Assembly: GCA_905199285.1 (NCBI GenBank)
Contig: CAJKFZ010000196.1
Span: 1 to 5,241, forward strand
Direction of reading: 5' to 3'
Length of the DNA stretch: 5,241 bases
DNA from: an uncultured Ruminococcus sp.
GTDB lineage: Bacteria > Bacillota > Clostridia > Oscillospirales > Ruminococcaceae
In this document: positions 1-5,127 of the stretch, piece by piece
Numbering within the stretch: position 1 is the first letter of the stretch
How the letters are laid out: each line of letters begins with the position of its first letter
Notes under the pieces: model-generated
What the model saw: the letters and a program-made list of their open reading frames with translations, nothing else
Told to the model about the DNA's origin: nothing
Database searches by the model: none
Made by a program: the position numbers and the translations under genes

Positions 1-3
1 CAT
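1..3 (-). CDS. Start codon of a divergent leftward gene, cut by the window edge
   Basis: On the minus strand an ATG lies at 3-1, preceded at 7 bases by GAGGAGGG (complement of 11-18), a near-ideal ribosome binding site. A consensus promoter on the same strand lies a short distance upstream. No protein sequence is visible, so the product cannot be named. By position, opposite an XRE/ImmA pair at the edge of a mobile element, it could be a second regulator, an excision protein or a recombinase; that is inference only. An overlapping ATG at 20-18 in another frame lacks a good binding site. Confidence 0.55.
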
Positions 4-21
4 AATGTAACCCTCCTCATT

Positions 22-66
22 TACGACCACACGGTCATAAATATAGTATACGACATATTGGTCGCA
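22..66. promoter_or_regulatory. Two dyad repeats flanking the leftward -10 box (candidate operators)
   Basis: Two similar dyads can be seen: TACGAC-N6-GTCATA at 22-39 and TACGAC-N6-GTCGCA at 49-66. They start 27 bases apart. The first lies at and downstream of the predicted start point; the second begins at the edge of the -10 box and fills the spacer. A repressor bound at either would block the leftward promoter. Which protein binds is unknown: the XRE protein and the product of the leftward gene are both candidates. Confidence 0.6.
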
Positions 67-73
67 TTGTCAA
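45..73 (-). promoter_or_regulatory. Leftward sigma-A promoter for the divergent gene
   Basis: Read on the minus strand, the -35 box TTGACA (complement of 68-73) and the -10 box TATACT (complement of 45-50) are separated by 17 bases. Transcription would begin near 38 and give a leader of about 35 bases before the ATG at 3. The boxes are nearly perfect, so the promoter should be strong unless repressed. Confidence 0.8.
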
Positions 74-115
74 GATGTTATACAAAGAAGTTTTTCAAAA
101 AATTTCTATAACCCC

Positions 116-144
116 TTGACAAAGAGACACAGGTATGCTATAAT
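116..144 (+). promoter_or_regulatory. Rightward extended -10 promoter for the XRE/ImmA operon
   Basis: TTGACA at 116-121 and TATAAT at 139-144 are separated by exactly 17 bases, and TGC directly precedes the -10 box (extended -10). This is a full consensus sigma-A promoter. The start point would be near 151, leaving a leader of about 130 bases before the XRE start codon. Confidence 0.88.
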
Positions 145-151
145 ACAAATA

Positions 152-179
152 TGCTTGTAAGCACCATTGCTAATAAGCA
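152..179. promoter_or_regulatory. Two TGCT-N4-AGCA dyads at the rightward start point (candidate repressor operators)
   Basis: TGCTTGTAAGCA at 152-163 and TGCTAATAAGCA at 168-179 are palindromes of the same form, TGCT-N4-AGCA, starting 16 bases apart and immediately downstream of the predicted +1. Their position suits autorepression by the XRE protein encoded next. The dyads differ from those at the leftward promoter. Confidence 0.62.
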
Positions 180-185
180 TATCAG

Positions 186-201
186 ATTCACCATTGTGAA
201 T
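186..201. repeat. Small perfect inverted repeat in the XRE leader
   Basis: ATTCAC (186-191) and GTGAAT (196-201) are exact complements around a CATT loop. It may be a leader hairpin or another protein-binding site. Apart from this, 202-269 shows nothing recognisable before the ribosome binding site. Confidence 0.4.
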
Positions 202-282
202 GAATATTACGCCCCTAAGTGATGAAAATGTAATAAATGAAATGAAAGTGAATGGGCGGTTGAAAGAGTAAAGGTGAACATT

Positions 283-657
283 ATGGGTAGTTTTTATCAA
301 AATTTTGGAGAGTTCCTCCAGAAAAAAAGAGAAGAAAAGCAAATTACACTTCGCAAAATGGCAGAACTGTTAGGTTTTTCAGCACCATTCTTAAGTGATG
401 TTGAAAAAGATCGAAGAAATCCACCGGATATGGAAAAGCTGTCAATGCTTGCAGAAATCCTGCAATTGTCAGAGGAAGATAAATCTCTGATGCTTGACCT
501 TGCCGGAAAGAAACGTAATTCTGTCGCACCGGACTTGCCGGAGTACATCATGGAAAGAGATTATGTGTCCGCTGCACTGCGTACAGCACGTGATCTGGAT
601 GCTGGTGAGGAGGAATGGCTGCAATTTGTCGAAGAGCTGAAAAAGCGGAAAGGATGA
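283..657 (+). CDS. XRE-family (Cro/CI-type) transcriptional regulator
   Basis: A 124-residue DNA-binding repressor candidate. The N-terminal helix-turn-helix covers roughly residues 8-62 (FGEFLQKKREEKQITLRKMA, then LGFSAPFLSDVEKDRRNPP, the typical XRE recognition helix and following turn). The C-terminal half contains PDLPEYIMERDYVSAALRTA, a segment type common in XRE proteins paired with ImmA-like proteases. I chose ATG 283 because AAAGGTG at 270-276 stands 6 bases before it; the in-frame GTG at 274 lies inside that binding site and would add three residues. It stands 10 bases ahead of the ImmA-like gene and shares its promoter. By analogy with ImmR/ImmA of ICEBs1 it probably represses element genes and its own promoter through the dyads at 152-179; this is inference. 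Confidence 0.92.
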   Translation: MGSFYQNFGEFLQKKREEKQITLRKMAELLGFSAPFLSDVEKDRRNPPDMEKLSMLAEILQLSEEDKSLMLDLAGKKRNSVAPDLPEYIMERDYVSAALRTARDLDAGEEEWLQFVEELKKRKG

Positions 658-667
658 TCTTCAATAT

Positions 668-1429
668 ATGTATAGTCCATGTTTCCAAACGAAAAAGAGC
701 GGTGTACCTGTTTTAAGCAAAAAAGATATTGATTTTATTGCAGAACAATATATCGTGGAGTTTCAACCTGATATTTTGAAAAATCCCTCTCCTGTCGATA
801 TTGATGGATTTCTTGAAAATTATCTTGGTACCACTCCGGATTACCAGCTGTTATCACATAATGGCATCTATCTTGGTATGACTGTATTTCATGATACAAA
901 CTGCATTCCGGTTTATGACTTGGCAAACAATCGTGCAGAATACATCAGTGCAAAAGCTAATACTGTAATTTTCGACAGTCGCTTGCTGGAAGAAAATCAG
1001 GAACACCGATATAGGTTTACTGCAGGTCACGAAGCGGGTCATGTTGTATTTCACACACCGTATTTTGCATATGATCCGAATCAACTTTCACTGTTTGGAG
1101 ACGCAGAGCCTGCAATGGTGCGATGCAGGGTCGATACTACAAAGGTTAAAAATAAGAGTTTTCGTCTTATTTCAGATCACGACTGGATGGAATGGCAGGC
1201 AAATTATTTTTCCGGAGCACTGCTTATGCCTCAAAGTGCGGTTATTGCTCTGGCTAACGAATATGACGGTCCGGATTATTTGCGCCCGTGGAGTCTTATT
1301 CGTACACTTGAGGACGTATTTAATGTATCATCAGAAGCTGCAAAGCATCGTCTGACTTCCTTAAATCTTATTGAACCAATCAGCGAAACAGCTTTTTCCG
1401 CTTTTAAAAATTTCGCACTCGTCTTTTAA
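668..1429 (+). CDS. ImmA/IrrE-family metallopeptidase (COG2856-type)
   Basis: A 253-residue soluble protein with the zinc-peptidase motif HEAGH at residues 121-125, in the context FTAGHEAGHVVFH. The family's downstream segment follows as DWMEWQANYFSGALLMP (about 172-188), where E175 is the likely third zinc ligand. There is no signal peptide or membrane segment, as expected for a cytoplasmic protease. Known family members (ImmA of ICEBs1, IrrE of Deinococcus) cleave an XRE-type repressor after DNA damage or another signal, and the partner is normally the adjacent gene, as here. ATG 668 follows AAAGGA (649-654) at a long 13-base spacing, so translation may depend partly on coupling to the XRE gene ending at 657. 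The family-like sequence begins at about residue 17 (LSKKDIDFIAEQYI), so the first 16 residues are a less certain part. The substrate is inferred. Confidence 0.93.
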   Translation: MYSPCFQTKKSGVPVLSKKDIDFIAEQYIVEFQPDILKNPSPVDIDGFLENYLGTTPDYQLLSHNGIYLGMTVFHDTNCIPVYDLANNRAEYISAKANTVIFDSRLLEENQEHRYRFTAGHEAGHVVFHTPYFAYDPNQLSLFGDAEPAMVRCRVDTTKVKNKSFRLISDHDWMEWQANYFSGALLMPQSAVIALANEYDGPDYLRPWSLIRTLEDVFNVSSEAAKHRLTSLNLIEPISETAFSAFKNFALVF

Positions 1430-1443
1430 CTAATCAACTATTG

Positions 1444-1473
1444 CAGCGGGTTTTCCGCCCGCTGTTTATTTAT
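1444..1473 (+). terminator. Rho-independent terminator after the ImmA-like gene
   Basis: CAGCGGG (1444-1450) pairs with CCCGCTG (1458-1464) around a 7-base loop, followed by a T-rich run (TTTATTTAT, 1465-1473). It lies 15 bases after the ImmA stop and closes the XRE/ImmA unit. Confidence 0.88.
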
Positions 1474-1482
1474 ATCCATTGT

Positions 1483-1500
1483 GTAAGCATTTAAGCTTAC
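1483..1500. promoter_or_regulatory. GTAAGC-N6-GCTTAC inverted repeat ahead of the small gene
   Basis: GTAAGC (1483-1488) and GCTTAC (1495-1500) are exact complements 22 bases before the ATG at 1522. The word TGTAAGCA (1482-1489) also occurs inside the first XRE-side dyad (156-163), so the same repressor might act here, although the half-sites face the opposite way. No clear -35/-10 pair accompanies it. A leader hairpin is the alternative. Confidence 0.45.
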
Positions 1501-1521
1501 CTCATAACAAAGGAGGCATCT

Positions 1522-1728
1522 ATGAATAAAACAAAATCTAATATGCTTTACACCCCAAAACTGAAGATTCCGCTTGGAGAAATCATTGTAACATCAAACG
1601 GTTCACATGCATTGAAAATCAAGAAGCCCAATAAATCGGATTATGAAGAAATCACTGTTGATTCTTTGATGTCTCTGATTTACAGCAGCAAAAATGAAGG
1701 TAATACATACAGGGGTTCCGATTTCTGA
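1522..1728 (+). CDS. Small protein of unknown function
   Basis: A 68-residue ORF with an excellent ribosome binding site (AAGGAGG at 1510-1516, 5 bases before ATG), which argues that it is real. I do not recognise the family. The sequence is basic in its first half (MNKTKSNMLYTPKLKIPLGE), has alternating hydrophobic stretches suggesting short beta strands (GEIIVTSNGSHALKIKKP), and then a likely helix (ITVDSLMSLIYSSK) near the C-terminus. There is no cysteine, signal peptide or membrane segment. It is insulated by terminators at 1444-1473 and 1789-1846, so it is probably its own transcript, under control of the repeat at 1483-1500 if that is an operator. Such small genes beside element repressors can be anti-repressors or host-interaction factors, but nothing in the sequence shows this. 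Confidence 0.75.
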   Translation: MNKTKSNMLYTPKLKIPLGEIIVTSNGSHALKIKKPNKSDYEEITVDSLMSLIYSSKNEGNTYRGSDF

Positions 1729-1753
1729 GAAACCCGTATTCTTCAAATAGACA

Positions 1754-1768
1754 AGCTCAAAACGAGCT
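1754..1768 (+). repeat. Small hairpin upstream of the long terminator
   Basis: AGCTC (1754-1758) and GAGCT (1764-1768) pair around AAAAC. It lies between the small gene's stop (1728) and the terminator at 1789-1846, so the transcript end carries two hairpins in a row. Confidence 0.4.
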
Positions 1769-1788
1769 GAACCGATATACTGAGTTCT

Positions 1789-1846
1789 GCCGGCTGAGCA
1801 TTCGATAGACTATGTTCTACGAATGTTCAGTCGGCTTTTTTCTTTT
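1789..1846 (+). terminator. Long-stem rho-independent terminator after the small gene
   Basis: The arms at 1789-1804 and 1820-1835 form a 16-bp stem, with only two G-U wobbles and no mismatch. Within the 15-base interval TAGA and TCTA can extend the pairing. The run TTTTTTCTTTT follows at 1836-1846. The stem is longer than that of an ordinary terminator. The stretch 1847-1924 that follows is AT-rich, and I see no gene or consensus promoter in it. Confidence 0.85.
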
Positions 1847-1924
1847 CACAAGGTGCAAATCGTTATAGATTATATAAGACCGATATCTCACTCAAATCAG
1901 ATTATGAATATTTTGTAAACTTCA

Positions 1925-1955
1925 TTCAAATAGGAAAAAACCTTTCCTATTTGAA
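1925..1955. promoter_or_regulatory. Perfect 13-bp inverted repeat upstream of the DeoR-like gene
   Basis: TTCAAATAGGAAA (1925-1937) and TTTCCTATTTGAA (1943-1955) are exact complements around AAACC. There is no T-run after it, so it is not a normal terminator. It sits 42 bases before the GTG start of a DNA-binding protein gene, where an autoregulatory operator or a leader hairpin would be expected. No consensus -35/-10 pair is visible around it, so the operon's promoter remains unlocated. Confidence 0.6.
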
Positions 1956-1997
1956 CTTTAAAATGATTTCAGACAAAGGGAAAGGAGGCGAAAGGCT

Positions 1998-2354
1998 GTG
2001 ACTGCTACAGAACGCAGAGAAGAAATTATGAAAATTCTCGTGGCAAGAAGATATGAGACAATGAGCGTACTTGCCGCAGAATTAGGTGTGACAACACGCA
2101 CGATCCGCAGTGATGTATTAAAACTCACAGCTGAATACCCTCTTGAAACAACTCGTGGAAATGGCGGCGGTGTTTCTGTTCCAAATGATTATCATCCATA
2201 CAAAAATAAATTGTCATTGGAACAGATAAAGGTTTTGGAACAACTAATGGAAACGGCAGGTGAATACCAATCTGAAGTTGTCCGCCAGATTCTTGCAGAA
2301 TTTAGTTATCTTCCCTATCGTCAAAAACATAGCAAAAAGGAGGTCAACCCATGA
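1998..2354 (+). CDS. Short DeoR/HTH_11-type DNA-binding protein
   Basis: A 118-residue protein whose first 60 or so residues form a winged helix-turn-helix: ATERREEIMKILVARRYETM, then VLAAELGVTTRTIRSDVLKL (recognition helix) and a wing with GNGGGVSV. This is the N-terminal layout of DeoR and WYL-type regulators (HTH_11 fold). Those regulators are usually around 250-320 residues with a sensor domain; here only a short, mostly helical tail follows (LSLEQIKVLEQLMETAGEYQ and on), so it lacks a ligand domain and probably acts as a simple DNA binder. The start is GTG 1998, with AAAGGAGG at 1981-1988 spaced 9 bases. It is the first gene of the replication operon and overlaps the next by 4 bases (ATGA), so it may regulate that operon through the repeat at 1925-1955. 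Confidence 0.85.
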   Translation: MTATERREEIMKILVARRYETMSVLAAELGVTTRTIRSDVLKLTAEYPLETTRGNGGGVSVPNDYHPYKNKLSLEQIKVLEQLMETAGEYQSEVVRQILAEFSYLPYRQKHSKKEVNP

Positions 2355-2704
2355 GCCAAATCAAATTGTTACTGGACATCATCGCAGATGTCCGCCATCT
2401 CGGAGACAGTCTGGAGGCATACGCTGAAGCACTTACTGCATCGGACAAGCTGAATCCGGACGACTTTGAGCAAGTTTATCCGCCTGTAGAGGAGCAGACA
2501 GAAGTGGTAACGACTCCCGAAGCAGAGTCGCCAAAGGAAATCACTCTTTCAGAAGTCAGAGCCGTGCTTGCAAACAAATCCAGAGCCGGATTCACTAATG
2601 AGGTCAAACAGCTCCTGATGAAGCACGGTGCTGAAAAGCTCTCCGGCATCGCTGAAACAGAGTACGCAGCACTCATGAAGGAGGCGGAAAACCTTGGCAG
2701 TTAA
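2351..2704 (+). CDS. Phage-type hypothetical protein of the replication module
   Basis: A 117-residue acidic protein. The N-terminal part (MSQIKLLLDIIADVRHLGDS, about residues 1-30) looks like one amphipathic helix. A Pro/Glu/Thr-rich linker (about 38-62) follows, then a compact C-terminal segment, ITLSEVRAVLANKSRAGFTN through about residue 115. Similar C-terminal segments occur, as I recall, in small proteins ahead of DUF2800/DUF2815 genes in Firmicute prophages, some labelled rRNA biogenesis protein without good support. No catalytic motif is visible and I assign no function. The ribosome binding site AAAAAGGAGGT (2334-2344) is 6 bases before ATG 2351. The start overlaps the previous stop by 4 bases, and the end overlaps the next gene by 11 bases, which indicates translational coupling. 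Confidence 0.82.
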   Translation: MSQIKLLLDIIADVRHLGDSLEAYAEALTASDKLNPDDFEQVYPPVEEQTEVVTTPEAESPKEITLSEVRAVLANKSRAGFTNEVKQLLMKHGAEKLSGIAETEYAALMKEAENLGS

Positions 2705-3824
2705 GCATTCCTCTCGTTCTCATGCCAAGCTGTCAGCATCGTCAAGTGCAAGGTGGATGGCTTGTCCGCCGTCGGCAAAGCTGAACGCAGAGATTCCCGA
2801 TGTTGCTACTGATTACGCACGAGAGGGTACTTGTGCACACGAACTTGCGGAATTTAAGGTGAACAGGCTGCTTGGCATTGAATCCGCAGATCCTACGGAA
2901 AACCTTGATTACTTTGATCAGGAAATGGCAGATTGCACTGACAATTATGCTCAGTACATCGCCGAACAAATCAGTAAATACAGTGATCCTGTGGTTATGG
3001 TAGAACAACGTCTTGATTTCAGTAAATACGTTCCTGATGGTTTCGGCACTGGTGACTGCGTGATCGTATCCGATAAAGTGCTGACAGTCATTGACTACAA
3101 GCATGGAAAAGGTATCGCTGTTTCGGCTGAAAATAACAGTCAGATGATGCTGTACGCTCTTGGTGCATTGGAGCTTTTCGACAGCTTGTACGATATTTCT
3201 AAAATCAAAATGGTCATCTTCCAACCGAGGCTTAGCAATATCAGCGAGTTCACCTTGACTACTGCCGAGTTGCTTGATTGGGCAGAAAACATCCTCCGCC
3301 CTACCGCTGAACTGGCTGCTAAAGGCGAAGGAGAATTCTGTGCCGGAGAACACTGCCGATTCTGCAAAGTCAAAGCAACCTGCCGCAAAAGAGCCGAGTA
3401 CAATCTCATGCTGGCTCAGTACGATTTCGCCCCGTCTGCAACGTTGGAAGATACCGAAATTGAGGCAATTCTTGAAAAAGCTGATGCTCTTGCATCGTGG
3501 GCAAGTGATGTGAAAGAATATGCCCTCAGTCAGGCACTTTCCGGCAAGCAGTGGACAGGCTACAAGGTGGTCGAGGGCAGATCTACACGCAAATATACCG
3601 ATGAAGCGAAGGTCGCAGAAGCAGTCAAGGCATTTGGAAAGAATCCCTATGGTGAGCCGGAAGTTCTTGGCATCACGGCAATGACAAAACTGCTCGGCGG
3701 CAAGAAAAAATTTGACGAAGTCCTCAGCGAGCTTACCTACAAACCACAAGGCAAACCAACATTAGTTCCTGCTTCCGACAAACGTAAGACATGGAATCCT
3801 GCAACAGAAGATTTTAAAGAGTAA
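2694..3824 (+). CDS. DUF2800 family protein, RecB/Cas4-like PD-(D/E)XK nuclease
   Basis: A 376-residue protein. The opening LSASSSARWMACPPSAKLNA (about 13-32) is typical of DUF2800. The nuclease core is visible in order: GTCAHELAEF (H49, E50), GFGTGDCVIV (D121), TVIDYKHGKG (D134 and K136 of the D-x-K motif) and NNSQMMLYALGA (Q150, Y154). It ends with a cysteine cluster CAGEHCRFCKVKATC (C216, C221, C224, C230) that could hold an Fe-S centre, as in Cas4 and AddB nucleases. A likely DNA exonuclease serving phage replication or recombination; activity is inferred, not known. The start is TTG 2694, because AAGGAGG (2678-2684) is correctly spaced at 9 bases and the family's N-terminus begins just after. 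It overlaps the preceding gene by 11 bases and is followed after 13 bases by the DUF2815 gene, its usual neighbour. A long antisense frame inside it is a shadow. Confidence 0.92.
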   Translation: MAVKHSSRSHAKLSASSSARWMACPPSAKLNAEIPDVATDYAREGTCAHELAEFKVNRLLGIESADPTENLDYFDQEMADCTDNYAQYIAEQISKYSDPVVMVEQRLDFSKYVPDGFGTGDCVIVSDKVLTVIDYKHGKGIAVSAENNSQMMLYALGALELFDSLYDISKIKMVIFQPRLSNISEFTLTTAELLDWAENILRPTAELAAKGEGEFCAGEHCRFCKVKATCRKRAEYNLMLAQYDFAPSATLEDTEIEAILEKADALASWASDVKEYALSQALSGKQWTGYKVVEGRSTRKYTDEAKVAEAVKAFGKNPYGEPEVLGITAMTKLLGGKKKFDEVLSELTYKPQGKPTLVPASDKRKTWNPATEDFKE

Positions 3825-3837
3825 AGGAGTTTTTATT

Positions 3838-4398
3838 ATGGCAAAATTCGTAAATCCCACAAAGGTAATCACAGGTCCCGACACACGCTGGAGCTACTGC
3901 AACGCATGGGAAGCAAAGGCAATTAACGGCGGTACACCGAAGTTTTCGGTATCTCTCATCATCCCAAAATCCGACACCAAGACCATCGCTAAGGTCAAGG
4001 CTGCTATTCAGGCGGCATATGAGGAAGGTGCTTCTAAGCTCAAGGGCAGCGGCAAGTCCGTTCCGTCACTCAAGGCAATCAAAACTCCCCTTCGTGATGG
4101 TGACTTAGAACGCCCAGACGATGAGGCGTATGCGAACAGCTATTTCATCAATGCGAATTCCGCATCTGCTCCCGGCATTGTGGATGCAGACCGTCAGCCG
4201 ATCATTGACCACAGCGAGGTCTACTCCGGAGTTTATGGCAGAGCTTCCATCAACTTCTACGCTTTCAACTCCAATGGAAATAAGGGCATTGCCTGCGGGC
4301 TCAACAATCTCCAGAAAATTCGTGATGGCGAACCGCTCGGCGGTAAGTCTCGTGCAGAAGACGATTTCGATGATGAAGATGACGATTTTCTTGACTAA
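3838..4398 (+). CDS. DUF2815 family protein, probable phage single-stranded DNA-binding protein
   Basis: A 186-residue protein recognisable as DUF2815 from features such as GPDTRWSYCNAWEAKAINGG, KFSVSLIIPKSD and GVYGRASINFYAFN. The fold is expected to be OB-like. The last residues are very acidic (AEDDFDDEDDDFLD), like the partner-recruiting tails of bacterial SSB and phage T7 gp2.5, which supports a ssDNA-binding role beside the nuclease and polymerase. This function is inference; the family is known mainly by context. The start ATG 3838 has AAAGGAG at 3823-3829, overlapping the stop of the DUF2800 gene. In comparable phage modules the DNA polymerase gene usually comes next; here a hicAB cassette on the other strand has been placed between the two. 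Confidence 0.9.
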   Translation: MAKFVNPTKVITGPDTRWSYCNAWEAKAINGGTPKFSVSLIIPKSDTKTIAKVKAAIQAAYEEGASKLKGSGKSVPSLKAIKTPLRDGDLERPDDEAYANSYFINANSASAPGIVDADRQPIIDHSEVYSGVYGRASINFYAFNSNGNKGIACGLNNLQKIRDGEPLGGKSRAEDDFDDEDDDFLD

Positions 4399-4427
4399 AA
4401 AATTATCCCGCCATTCCTGACGGGATA
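4397..4427 (-). terminator. Terminator for the leftward hicAB transcript
   Basis: TATCCCG (4404-4410) and CGGGATA (4421-4427) form a 7-bp stem with a 10-base loop. Read leftward, it is followed by A and then six Ts (complement of 4397-4402), just beyond the hicB stop at 4432. Read rightward there is no T-run, so it would stop the DUF2815 transcript poorly. Its T-run overlaps the DUF2815 stop codon. Confidence 0.75.
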
Positions 4428-4431
4428 GAAT

Positions 4432-4794
4432 TCAAACGTGTGAAAGTGTATCGTTTTTAGCAAGCAGATACATACAGTATTGATTCATACTGATACCTTC
4501 TTCCTTCGCGTGTACAGCTAAAGAATGATGCAGAGATTTGGGAATACGGAGCTTGAACTGTCCTGAATAATCATCAAGAGTTACAGGCTCCGGTATTTCT
4601 AATCCTTCTTCAATTGCAGCAATAAGCCATTCTTTTTTAGCATCTTCTGCATTTTTTATTGCCTGTTCTAACGTGTCAGCACATGTCATACATCCCAGAA
4701 GTTCAGGATACGATACGACATATCCGCATTCTTCAATATCGGGCACAATTTCAATTCTATATGGTAATTTCATATATTCAGCTAATGTTTTCAT
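4432..4794 (-). CDS. hicB: HicB-type antitoxin with ribbon-helix-helix domain
   Basis: A 120-residue antitoxin. Residues about 10-70 have the HicB core (YRIEIVPDIEECGYVVSYPE, then LLGCMTCADTLEQAIKNAED and a WL..A.E.G..IPEP ending), a degenerate RNase H-like fold that masks HicA. Residues about 78-115 (GQFKLRIPKSLHHSLAVHAK and SMNQYCMYLLAKN) form an Arc/MetJ-type ribbon-helix-helix that should bind the hicAB promoter. The start ATG 4794 has GGAGAGGAG 8 bases upstream, inside the end of hicA; an internal ATG at 4773 is a weaker choice. It begins 5 bases after the hicA stop, so the two are co-translated, and is followed by its own terminator. The expected role is to neutralise HicA and autorepress the operon. 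Confidence 0.93.
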   Translation of the reverse strand: MKTLAEYMKLPYRIEIVPDIEECGYVVSYPELLGCMTCADTLEQAIKNAEDAKKEWLIAAIEEGLEIPEPVTLDDYSGQFKLRIPKSLHHSLAVHAKEEGISMNQYCMYLLAKNDTLSHV

Positions 4795-4799
4795 ATGAA

Positions 4800-5039
4800 C
4801 TACTCCTCTCCATTTTCAATAACATCTTTGACCATCTGCACGTATACTTTTTTAATTGGCTCATGTTTAGGGATTGTAATAGGCATTTTTCCCGGCTTTC
4901 TGAATGTGTAGTGACTGCTGCCGCCTTTTGGTGCATTCATCGTATAACCATAGCTTTCCAGAACCTTTCTTAATTCCTCAAAACGCATATCTTTCGAGAG
5001 CGATTTTATTCGCTCAAGTAATTTATCAAACCTCGACAT
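4800..5039 (-). CDS. hicA: HicA-type mRNA interferase toxin
   Basis: A 79-residue toxin of the dsRBD-like HicA family. The core motif PKGGSSHYTFRKPG contains the family's catalytic histidine (H43), followed by the strand MPITIPKHEPIKK. The N-terminus (about 1-15) is slightly longer than the shortest family members but keeps the expected helix (FEELRKVLESYGY). The active-site residue is present, so the toxin looks intact. ATG 5039 has AAGGAGGT (complement of 5046-5053) at 6 bases. It is first in a two-gene operon, upstream of hicB, with a consensus promoter at 5063-5092. It is oriented opposite to the replication genes around it, consistent with an acquired addiction cassette. Confidence 0.93.
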   Translation of the reverse strand: MSRFDKLLERIKSLSKDMRFEELRKVLESYGYTMNAPKGGSSHYTFRKPGKMPITIPKHEPIKKVYVQMVKDVIENGEE

Positions 5040-5062
5040 TAGGATACCTCCTTGCTATTTAT

Positions 5063-5092
5063 ATTATACCATGGTGTCATATAAGGTGTCAA
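5063..5092 (-). promoter_or_regulatory. hicAB promoter
   Basis: On the minus strand TTGACA (complement of 5087-5092) and TATAAT (complement of 5063-5068) are separated by 18 bases. The start point would be near 5056, just ahead of the hicA ribosome binding site. Both boxes match consensus perfectly, so the promoter probably needs repression by HicB. Confidence 0.82.
5068..5091. promoter_or_regulatory. Repeats in the hicAB promoter spacer (candidate HicB operator)
   Basis: GGTGTCA occurs twice in direct orientation, at 5073-5079 and 5085-5091, 12 bases apart, and the palindrome ACCATGGT lies at 5068-5075. The group fills the space between the -35 and -10 boxes. Ribbon-helix-helix repressors such as the HicB C-terminal domain bind short repeats of this kind, so this is the likely autoregulatory operator. 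Confidence 0.6.
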
Positions 5093-5127
5093 GATGTTTC
5101 AAAAATAAATATGAAAGAAGTGATAAA

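Noticed and set aside
274..282. GTG at 274 as the start of the XRE gene
   Set aside because: The GTG forms part of the AAAGGTG ribosome binding site for ATG 283, and the three added residues match no family feature.
106..342. 78-codon minus-strand frame in the control region
   Set aside because: It overlaps the rightward promoter, the operators and the start of the XRE gene, and its sequence is low-complexity and hydrophobic as expected from reverse AT-rich DNA.
2742..3749. 335-codon open frame on the minus strand opposite the DUF2800 gene
   Set aside because: It has no recognisable family and no supporting operon context, and it lies wholly inside a gene with clear family motifs. Such frames arise from codon bias on the sense strand.
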